From: Candidatus Cloacimonadota bacterium
Lineage (GTDB): Bacteria > Cloacimonadota > Cloacimonadia > Cloacimonadales > JAOZMQ01
Direction of reading: 5' to 3'
Assembly: GCA_029934195.1 (NCBI GenBank)
Contig: JAOZMQ010000085.1
Coordinates: forward strand, 1-9,916
DNA: 9,916 nt
Each line of letters starts with the position of its first letter. The stretch's first letter is position 1. This document shows, piece by piece, positions 1 through 5,908 of this stretch. The notes beneath the pieces are model-generated. The model did no database searches, had not been told where the DNA came from, and worked only from the letters and a program-made list of their open reading frames with translations. The translations under genes were made by a program, and so were the position numbers.

Positions 1-41
1 GGTTGAAATTTTAAGAGTAATCGCTAAAACATAGAAAAAAA

Positions 42-1019
42 TTATACAACACTGCTCAAAAAGAATTTTTTAACTAAATTTGTATCTTTATATTTACCAA
101 AAAGAGCCATCAATTTTATTCTTGCTTTTGGTCCTTTTAAATCTCCAGCAAAGATTGCACCAATTTTCTGTAAAGATCTTCCACCACCTTCATAGCCATA
201 CTCTACTGTAACTCTTCCGGTATAAGCTCGTGAGACAATTACAACAAGGATTCCACTATCAACAGCTTTTTTTATAGATGGCAGAAGAGTTGCAGGTAAA
301 TTTCCTCTACCAAATGCTTCTATTACAATGGCTTTTGCTTTTTTTTCTATTGAATATTCAAGATAGCGATTATCCATACCGGCAACTGCTTTAATGAGAT
401 CTACATTTTCATCGATTTGATCAGTCCAAACTCGTTCTCTTTGCAATGCGTTTCTATGATAAACAACTTTATCCGGATCAACAATTCCAAGTACTCCATA
501 ATTCATTGAAATAAAAGATTCCAATTTTCCTGTATCAGTTTTTACAACATCACGAGCTGCATGAATCTCATCGTTCATTACAACAAGAACTCCGCGATCA
601 ATAGATTCGTTATGACGAGCAACTCTTACAGCTCCAACAATATTTCGTGGACCATCTAAACCAAGATCAGATCCGCTTCTCATCGCAGCAGTAAAGATAA
701 CTGGTTTTCGTGTTGTTAATAATAAATCAAGCATATAAGAAGATTCTTCTAAAGTATCAGTGCCATGTGTAATTACAACGCCATCATAATCAATAATTTT
801 TATGTCAACCATTTTTGCTAAATCTAACATTAACGATGGAGTCATATATGGTGAAGGAATATTGGAAAACTCCTCAATTTCAATTTCTGTGTTTTCACAA
901 ATTTGGGGAAAAGAAATTAAAAAATCAACTAAATCCCCTGTTGGAATTACACCATTTTCTTTATCATTTTTCATGGCGATTGTTCCGCCAGTTGTAATTA
1001 TTAATACTTTTTTCTTCAT
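42..1019 (-). CDS. ansA: L-asparaginase, cytoplasmic type (asparaginase/glutaminase family)
   Basis: This 325-residue protein should hydrolyse L-asparagine to aspartate and ammonia in the cytoplasm. The N-terminal strand carries TTGGTIA at residues 9-15, with the nucleophile threonine T13. The second family signature is HGTDTLEES at 85-93, supplying T87 and D88, and the catalytic lysine is K160 in ARDVVKTDTG. AAMRSGSDLGLDGPRN (111-126) matches the substrate-loop region; many homologues have MRP where this has MRS. The length is normal for a complete two-domain asparaginase. There is no signal peptide, which argues for the cytoplasmic (type I-like) form rather than the secreted type II. The ATG at 1017-1019 is preceded by an AGAGG Shine-Dalgarno 7 bases upstream, which fixes the start. 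It lies 195 bases downstream of the antiporter gene on the same strand, so co-transcription is possible but not required. Some glutaminase side activity cannot be excluded. Confidence 0.95.
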   Translation of the reverse strand: MKKKVLIITTGGTIAMKNDKENGVIPTGDLVDFLISFPQICENTEIEIEEFSNIPSPYMTPSLMLDLAKMVDIKIIDYDGVVITHGTDTLEESSYMLDLLLTTRKPVIFTAAMRSGSDLGLDGPRNIVGAVRVARHNESIDRGVLVVMNDEIHAARDVVKTDTGKLESFISMNYGVLGIVDPDKVVYHRNALQRERVWTDQIDENVDLIKAVAGMDNRYLEYSIEKKAKAIVIEAFGRGNLPATLLPSIKKAVDSGILVVIVSRAYTGRVTVEYGYEGGGRSLQKIGAIFAGDLKGPKARIKLMALFGKYKDTNLVKKFFLSSVV

Positions 1020-1153
1020 ATTTCAACCTCTAAGAAACCAATTTTATTCTGCAAATATTCTGTCAAGTTGGAATATGAGTGGAAAAAACTTCTTTACCTC
1101 TATTTCTGAAAATTGCAAAGACGTGATTTTATTAGCTGACTTCAAGGTTTAAA

Positions 1154-1185
1154 AGCACAAAGAGAATCGCAATATTATCTTTGCT
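1154..1185 (-). terminator. weak bidirectional hairpin between antiporter and asparaginase genes
   Basis: The arms AGCACAAAGA (1154-1163) and TCTTTGCT (1178-1185) pair over eight positions with a two-base bulge and a 14-base loop. On the plus strand the hairpin is followed by a short T run; on the minus strand only four Ts follow. It could attenuate transcription leaving the antiporter gene. The stem is AT-rich and weak, so this is only a candidate. The rest of the 1020-1214 gap shows no gene; it must hold any separate promoter for the asparaginase. Confidence 0.25.
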
Positions 1186-1214
1186 AATTTTTCTTATAGT
1201 ATAGTTTATCCTAA

Positions 1215-2477
1215 TTATTCAATTTCTCCTGCTTTTTTTAACGCGATTTTTGTTAGAATAGGACCAATGATTTCAAAAAACAAACAAGTTGCTGTAACTG
1301 TTGTTAAAACCATTGTACCAATTTTATCTCCTGAAGTAATATTTTGCCCGTTTACAACTTCGACAATTTTTCCAAGCCCACTGAATTCGTGTTTAACAAT
1401 AAGAGAGAGACCAATTGCTACACCAGCTTGTGAAAGAATTCCCAAGCCAATATAATTTTTTATTTTCTTTTCAACTTTTCCAAGCATTCCTCCAATTCTT
1501 GAGCCAATGATGAGTCCTCCGGATCTTGCGAGAATATAAACAATCCCTAAAACACCGAGAGATGGTAATGCAGCCATATGAAGATTTGAACCAGCTAAAG
1601 TAAAAAATAAAATAAAAAGTAAAGGCATAATAATTGGTAATCTATTATGGATTTTTTGGACTAAAGAGCGAGGTTGAGTATTTATAATTACCATACCGAA
1701 AACCATATTTGTTAAAATTAATGATAAATGAAACGCAATACATAAACCTGATGCTGCAAAAGTAAATCCAAAAATTAGAATGAGAACATCATCAGCATTT
1801 TTTAATTTGCGTGCTAAAAAAGAAAATATAAAAGCAATAAGGCCACCGATTATAATGCTTAAAACAACTTCTTGTAGTGGGTGCATTATCATAGCAAATA
1901 GACTTTCCGAAGTCTCTCCAACCTCTTTCAATAAAAGAATTCGTGCAAAAGCAGCAGCAAAGCCATAAATTATTATTCCTAATCCATCATCAAAACCAAC
2001 AACTGCATAAAGAGCTTTCGTTAGACTTCCTTTTGCTTTGTATTCTTGGATAATGGCTACTGTGCCAGCAGGAGCACTTGCAGGAGCGATTGCTGCAAAA
2101 ATCAATGAAAGTGCAATGTTATGTGTTAAGAAATACAATCCTCCAAAAACAAAAATAAAAGCTCCAAAGGATTCAAAAAGAATGATATATAAAATACCAA
2201 CACCCAATTTTTTTAAAAAAACGAGATTAAGCTCCAGTCCAATACTTAAAGCAACAAAGCTTAAAGCTATTTCTGTGAGGAAAGATAATTTCTCTTGCGT
2301 TGAATCATTTAACAAATTGAGAAAAGATGGTCCTAAAATTACTCCGAAAATCATAAATCCAATTATTGAAGGCAATTTGATGAATTTCATTGTTCGACCA
2401 AAATAAAAAGCTAATACAATTATGCCACCGAGCAATAAAAGAATTGGTATTGCAAAAGATACAGTTTCGTGTTCCAT
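1215..2477 (-). CDS. CPA2-type cation:proton antiporter (Na+/H+ exchanger family)
   Basis: A 420-residue inner-membrane protein, hydrophobic almost throughout with about 12 likely membrane segments, of the Na_H_Exchanger (KefB-like, COG0475) type. It should exchange Na+ or K+ for protons and so help with ion and pH homeostasis. Landmarks are the first helix (10-26), the loop KLPSIIGFMIFGVILGP (34-50) typical of the family, the unwound-helix region AAIAPASAPAGT (128-139), and GFDDGLG (161-167), whose adjacent aspartates D163 and D164 match the ion-binding DD pair of electrogenic CPA2 exchangers. There is no C-terminal TrkA-N domain, so regulation must come from a partner. An upstream start at 2507 would add ten residues and overlap the preceding gene. 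The ATG at 2475-2477 is preferred because a perfect AGGAGG lies 6 bases ahead of it. The gene follows the EIIA-like gene by 10 bases, implying one mRNA. The ion specificity is not readable from sequence. Confidence 0.9.
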   Translation of the reverse strand: MEHETVSFAIPILLLLGGIIVLAFYFGRTMKFIKLPSIIGFMIFGVILGPSFLNLLNDSTQEKLSFLTEIALSFVALSIGLELNLVFLKKLGVGILYIILFESFGAFIFVFGGLYFLTHNIALSLIFAAIAPASAPAGTVAIIQEYKAKGSLTKALYAVVGFDDGLGIIIYGFAAAFARILLLKEVGETSESLFAMIMHPLQEVVLSIIIGGLIAFIFSFLARKLKNADDVLILIFGFTFAASGLCIAFHLSLILTNMVFGMVIINTQPRSLVQKIHNRLPIIMPLLFILFFTLAGSNLHMAALPSLGVLGIVYILARSGGLIIGSRIGGMLGKVEKKIKNYIGLGILSQAGVAIGLSLIVKHEFSGLGKIVEVVNGQNITSGDKIGTMVLTTVTATCLFFEIIGPILTKIALKKAGEIE

Positions 2478-2483
2478 CCCAAT

Positions 2484-2489
2484 CCTCCT
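2484..2489 (-). promoter_or_regulatory. Shine-Dalgarno fixing the antiporter start
   Basis: A perfect AGGAGG on the minus strand sits 6 bases before the ATG at 2475-2477 and overlaps the TAG stop codon of the EIIA-like gene (2488-2490). This places the true start at 2477 rather than 2507 and suggests translational coupling of the two genes. Confidence 0.75.
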
Positions 2490-3300
2490 AAATATCCAAA
2501 GAACCATTTAAGTAACTTATTTTTTGCATTAATATCAAAATTCCAGATTTGTCTTTTAGTGAACCAATAATTCGATTTATCTTTTGAATCACTGATGTTG
2601 CTTGTGATTTTTCAACTGTAGCAGTAATCAGTCGTTGAAATCCTTTTTTGTCTTCATTCCAAAAACTGGAAAAAAGAGGAAGAGAATATAAATAGCGACT
2701 AGCATTATTTGCCTCAAAAACAGAAATATTAGCTTCATCAACTTCTGATAGAATATTAATAATCTCCTTAAATTTATCTTCTTTTTGTATAAATATTTGA
2801 AACAAACTATATTCTTGTTTCCCTTTTGTAATTCCTTTGATGGAAGTATGTCGTAAAAAATTCTCTCTAAAAATAGTTGAATTATTCGATGCAAGGAGTT
2901 CATTGACATTAGCGATATCATGAAAGACACTGGAAACAGATGATAAATAGCGAATATGTAAGTTTCTTTTTTCTGTCGGAGCAATTATGAAAAAGAATAA
3001 GTAAGTTTTCTTTTGGTCAATTGATTCAAAATCAATACCTTTAGGAACAGTAATAACTCCAACTACAAAATCAGAAATCCCATCTAAACTAATGTGAGGA
3101 ATTGCAATTTTGTTCCCGAATCCTGTAGAACTCAGTTTTTCACGCTCAACAAATTCATTAAAAATTTCAGCTTCGGTTTTTTCCGAAAGAGCCGGATTTT
3201 TTTTTGCAATTTGGGCAATTTTTTTTAATAAATCTTCTTTGCTTGTAATTTGGGTATTAATTAAAATGAATTCTTCTTTAAGTAAAATATCTAAGCTCAT
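2488..3300 (-). CDS. PTS EIIA-type domain protein with C-terminal PII-like regulatory domain
   Basis: A 270-residue soluble protein. Residues about 1-150 form a fructose/mannitol/nitrogen-class EIIA domain (PTS_EIIA type 2): GFGNKIAIPH places the phospho-accepting histidine at H69, and the later NLHIRYLSSVSSVF (113-126) matches the second conserved histidine region. Residues about 163-265 look like a ferredoxin-fold, PII-like sensory domain (alternating strands such as YSLFQIFIQ, a helix KFKEIINILSEV, and SGILILMQ near the end); this second assignment is weaker. No EIIB or EIIC sugar-transport parts are present, so a regulatory role as in EIIA-Ntr is more likely than sugar uptake. The start is taken as the ATG at 3298-3300, five bases after an AGGTGG Shine-Dalgarno; a GTG three codons upstream (3307-3309) is less likely. 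It is the first gene of an operon with the antiporter, which is probably its target. Confidence 0.85.
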   Translation of the reverse strand: MSLDILLKEEFILINTQITSKEDLLKKIAQIAKKNPALSEKTEAEIFNEFVEREKLSSTGFGNKIAIPHISLDGISDFVVGVITVPKGIDFESIDQKKTYLFFFIIAPTEKRNLHIRYLSSVSSVFHDIANVNELLASNNSTIFRENFLRHTSIKGITKGKQEYSLFQIFIQKEDKFKEIINILSEVDEANISVFEANNASRYLYSLPLFSSFWNEDKKGFQRLITATVEKSQATSVIQKINRIIGSLKDKSGILILMQKISYLNGSLDI

Positions 3301-3324
3301 AATAACCACCTATTTTTTTTGAGC

Positions 3325-3353
3325 ATTAAAAGTTTTATGATTAATTCTGTAAA
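3325..3353 (-). promoter_or_regulatory. candidate sigma-70 promoter of the EIIA-antiporter operon
   Basis: On the minus strand, TTTACA (3348-3353) and TTTAAT (3325-3330) each differ by one base from the -35 and -10 consensus and are separated by exactly 17 bases. Transcription would begin near 3318, giving a leader of about 18 bases before the ATG at 3300. No other good promoter was seen upstream of this operon. If the organism uses a Bacteroidota-type sigma factor, the match would mean less. Confidence 0.45.
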
Positions 3354-3465
3354 GAAATGTTTAGAAATATGTTTTTTCCCTCACTTAATTCTCTTTTTTT
3401 GTAAATTTGATATTGGGATATTCAACTGAATTTTGTGTAATCTCCAGTGTGTATTCCTATCTTGT

Positions 3466-3486
3466 TATCTAAACGAAAACTAACTT
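3466..3486 (+). repeat. solitary copy of the TCTGAACGAAAA end motif
   Basis: This 21-base stretch matches 9568-9588 at 20 of 21 positions, reading TCTAAACGAAAACTAAC here against TCTGAACGAAAACTAAC there. No clear inverted partner was found in the following 100 bases, so it may be a decayed or partial element. Confidence 0.6.
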
Positions 3487-3620
3487 CAGAACTGTGGTCA
3501 TTCGTAAATCTATGAGGTTAGGTGTTCAGAAATTAAAATTAAATTAAAGAAGAAGAAATAAACAAATTGACGTTTTAATATGATTTTTTTTTTTCATTTT
3601 GATATATTAATTTCATAAGG

Positions 3621-3650
3621 GATTAATCATTTTTAATGGAATTATTAATC
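3621..3650. repeat. AT-rich palindrome
   Basis: GATTAAT (3621-3627) and ATTAATC (3644-3650) are perfect inverted repeats around a 16-base spacer, extendable by G-U and A-U pairs into the flanking AAGG and TTTT. It could be a regulator site or simply chance in AT-rich DNA. Confidence 0.25.
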
Positions 3651-3665
3651 TTTTAGTTTAAGGAT

Positions 3666-3732
3666 TATCTGAACGAAAATTCAAATCTCTTGGACAACCA
3701 TTAGCAAGGTTTTGTTCATTTTCGATCAGATA
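3666..3732. repeat. 67-base hairpin element with shared end motif
   Basis: TATCTGAACGAAAAT (3666-3680) is the inverted complement of ATTTTCGATCAGATA (3718-3732) at 14 of 15 positions. The 37-base interior contains a further short CTTG/CAAG pairing. The ends are the same motif that borders the 3737-3943 and 9564-9776 elements. It has no coding capacity, so it resembles a miniature inverted-repeat element or a structured intergenic repeat. Confidence 0.7.
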
Positions 3733-3736
3733 CTAA

Positions 3737-3943
3737 TTAGTGCCTGAACGAAAAAGGATAAGCCACGGATTTACGCAGAGTTAAGCGGATTTAAGAGAAT
3801 AAATAATAGACGGAAAATAGCGAGAAATTACAAATATTAGGATTATTTTAAATTTTTTCTCTATTATTAATAAGATTTCAATAAGAATTTATTCTTCTAA
3901 ATCCGTGCAATTAGTGGCTTTTATCCTTTTCTTCAAGTACTAA
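3737..3943. mobile_element. MITE-like element of about 207 bases with imperfect terminal inverted repeats
   Basis: The outer left end TTAGTGCCTGAACGAAAA (3737-3754) pairs with the outer right end, whose reverse complement begins TTAGTACTTGAAGAAAAGG (from 3943 leftwards). The pairing continues inward: GGATAAGCCACGGATTTACG on the left against a right arm whose reverse complement contains GGATAAAAGCCACTAATT and CACGGATTTAGAAGAATAAA. The left inner arm (3751-3803) is about ten bases longer than the right (3888-3931). The central 84 bases are AT-rich and non-coding. No transposase is nearby, so any movement would need help in trans. From memory, CACGGATTTA/AGTGGC phrases are common in intergenic repeats of FCB-group genomes. 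Confidence 0.65.
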
Positions 3944-3981
3944 TAAAATAAAAAAAATGAAACTGAACAAAAGGAGCTCTG

Positions 3982-5862
3982 ATGAATAATTATCAAGAAT
4001 TGATTTTTACTGTAAATTATGCTCGTTGGAATGGTAAAAGACGAGAAAAATGGAATGAAACAATTGAAAGATATAGTGATTATATGAAAAAATATATCCC
4101 TAAAAATGAACATAATACTTTTAATATTGCAATAGATGCCATTGCAAAAATGCAGGTTATGCCTTCAATGAGAGCTTTATGGACCGCTGGTGATGCTCTT
4201 GATATTTCTAATATTGCCGGTTATAATTGTGCGTATCTTACTTTTGAAAAGCCAAAAGATTTTGCTGAACATTTGTTTATTTTAATGAATGGAACCGGAA
4301 GTGGGTATTCTGTTGAACGTCAATATATTACAAAACTTCCAAGAATACCGGAAAAATTTGAAGAATCTAAAGAAGTAATAGTTTTTGAAGATTCTAAATT
4401 AGGATGGGCTGAAGGTATTGAACGCTTTTTTGATGCTTTATATTCAGGTTACATTCCAGAGTATGATCTATCTAAAATCCGTTCAAAAGGAGCGATATTA
4501 AAAACTTTTGGAGGAAGGGCAAGTGGTCCAGGACCATTGAAAGAACTTTTGGAATTTACAAAAGAAACTTTCAATATGGCTCGTGGAAGAAAATTAAATT
4601 CTATTGAAGTTAATGATATTGCTTGTTTTATTGCAAATATTGTCGTGTCTGGTGGAGTACGAAGAAGTGCTTGTATTAGCTTATCAAATCTATCTGATAG
4701 AAGAATGGCAAACGCAAAATCAGGAGAGTTTTGGAAAACTCATATACATCGTTCAATGGCAAATAATTCTACTGCTTACACGGAAAAACCAGACATTGAT
4801 ATTTTTATGGAAGAATGGCTTACACTTATGCGATCAGGATCTGGAGAAAGAGGAATTTTTAATCGAGAAGCTGCTACTAATCATGTTAAAGAAATTGGTA
4901 GAAGAGATTGGGAAAAAGATTTTGGAACTAATCCTTGTGGAGAAATCCTTCTCAGAAAAAAACAATTTTGCAATTTATCCGAAGTTGTTATCCGACCATC
5001 AGATAATTTAAGTGATTTGATAAAAAAAACACAATCAGCTGTTGCAATTGGAGCTGTACAATCAACTCTCAATAATTTTCCTTTTTTATCAGAAGAATGG
5101 AAGACAAATGCAGAAGAAGAAAGATTATTAGGTGTTTCTTTGACAGGATTGAGAGATCATCCAACCTTACAAAAAAAATCTGTTGTTTCAGAAGTTTGGC
5201 TTACTGAAATGAAAAAAGTTGCAATTCAATGTGCTGAAAAATGGAGTAAAATCTTAGATATTAAAATGCCCACTGCAATTACTTGTGTAAAACCAAGTGG
5301 AACTGTATCACAATTAGTAGGATGCTCCAGTGGTTTGCATGCTGCTTTTTCAAAATATTATATTAGAAGAATCAGAGTAGCGACAACAGATCCTGTATGC
5401 AAACTATTAATTGATTCAAAAGTTCCTTTCAATGCGGAGGTGGGGCAAACACTCGAAAATGCTACAACTTATGTCTTTGACTTTCCAATAAAATCACCCA
5501 AAACCTCAATATTGGCAGAAGACGTTGATGCTTTGGAACAATTAGAATATTGGTTGATGTTGAAAGAAAAATGGACTGAACATAATCCGTCTTGTACAAT
5601 TTATGTAAAAGATCAAGAATGGATGGAAGTTGGTGCTTGGATATATAAACATTGGGATAAAGTAACCGGAATAACATTTTTACCTTTAAATAATCATGTT
5701 TATCAATTAGCTCCTTATGAAAAAATTACAGAAAAACAATATAATGAAATGTCTAATAACTTTCCTGAAATTGCCTTTGATAAATTAGTGGATTATGAAA
5801 CATCTGATTATACAACCGGAGCAAGACAACTTGCTTGTACTGGTGGTTCCTGCGAAATTTAA
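3982..5862 (+). CDS. nrdJ: adenosylcobalamin-dependent ribonucleoside-triphosphate reductase (class II, monomeric RTPR type)
   Basis: A 626-residue enzyme predicted to reduce ribonucleoside triphosphates to deoxyribonucleotides using coenzyme B12. It follows the Lactobacillus leichmannii RTPR pattern from end to end. C83 (GYNCAYL) and C330 (FCNLSEV) match the redox pair C119/C419. C319 and E321 in GTNPCGEI match thiyl-radical C408 and E410. KPSGTVSQL is at 437-445. The C-terminal CTGGSC gives C619 and C624, spaced like the shuttle cysteines C731/C736. LKTFGGRASGPGPL (173-186) and VVSGGVRRSA (221-230) are also conserved. All catalytic residues are present, so it should be active. It is about 110 residues shorter than the 739-residue reference, mostly at the N-terminus, after C83 and in the segment around 125-160 that corresponds to the effector-binding insertion. 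AAGGAG (3971-3976), 5 bases ahead, supports the start. Confidence 0.93.
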   Translation: MNNYQELIFTVNYARWNGKRREKWNETIERYSDYMKKYIPKNEHNTFNIAIDAIAKMQVMPSMRALWTAGDALDISNIAGYNCAYLTFEKPKDFAEHLFILMNGTGSGYSVERQYITKLPRIPEKFEESKEVIVFEDSKLGWAEGIERFFDALYSGYIPEYDLSKIRSKGAILKTFGGRASGPGPLKELLEFTKETFNMARGRKLNSIEVNDIACFIANIVVSGGVRRSACISLSNLSDRRMANAKSGEFWKTHIHRSMANNSTAYTEKPDIDIFMEEWLTLMRSGSGERGIFNREAATNHVKEIGRRDWEKDFGTNPCGEILLRKKQFCNLSEVVIRPSDNLSDLIKKTQSAVAIGAVQSTLNNFPFLSEEWKTNAEEERLLGVSLTGLRDHPTLQKKSVVSEVWLTEMKKVAIQCAEKWSKILDIKMPTAITCVKPSGTVSQLVGCSSGLHAAFSKYYIRRIRVATTDPVCKLLIDSKVPFNAEVGQTLENATTYVFDFPIKSPKTSILAEDVDALEQLEYWLMLKEKWTEHNPSCTIYVKDQEWMEVGAWIYKHWDKVTGITFLPLNNHVYQLAPYEKITEKQYNEMSNNFPEIAFDKLVDYETSDYTTGARQLACTGGSCEI

Positions 5863-5908
5863 ACAAATTTTCATAAACTTGATGAAAAAAACTAAGGAGA
5901 AAAGAGAC

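Larger units (their letters stand above)
3301..3981. other. 681-base gene-free divergent intergenic region with repeats
   Basis: No convincing coding sequence was seen on either strand. From left to right the region holds the operon promoter (3325-3353), a lone copy of the shared end motif (3466-3486), an 11-base T run (3584-3594), an AT-rich palindrome (3621-3650), a hairpin element (3666-3732), a roughly 207-base inverted-repeat element (3737-3943) and the Shine-Dalgarno AAGGAG (3971-3976) of the reductase gene. No clear promoter for the reductase was found; TAAAAT at 3944-3949 is a possible -10 but lacks a good -35. No cobalamin-riboswitch core was recognised. Confidence 0.7.

Noticed and set aside
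1041..1066. TTGACA (1061-1066) and TAAAAT (1041-1046) on the minus strand as the asparaginase promoter.
   Set aside because: Each box is good, but the spacer is only 14 bases, too short for a normal sigma-70 promoter; no better-spaced -10 was found.
802..1152. A plus-strand reading frame of 116 codons opposite the asparaginase start.
   Set aside because: Most of it is antisense to the well-supported asparaginase and it has no recognisable protein features.
2478..2507. A longer antiporter N-terminus beginning at 2507.
   Set aside because: It overlaps the EIIA-like gene, and the ATG at 2477 has a perfect AGGAGG at the right distance.
3301..3981. A cobalamin riboswitch ahead of the B12-dependent reductase.
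   Set aside because: GCCAC at 3762-3766 recalled the B12 box, but it belongs to the inverted-repeat element and no surrounding riboswitch core could be recognised.
5795..5908. An earlier in-frame start for the lipoprotein at 5795.
   Set aside because: It would put 38 residues ahead of the signal peptide and overlap the reductase gene; the ATG at 5909 has a good Shine-Dalgarno and a proper lipoprotein N-terminus.
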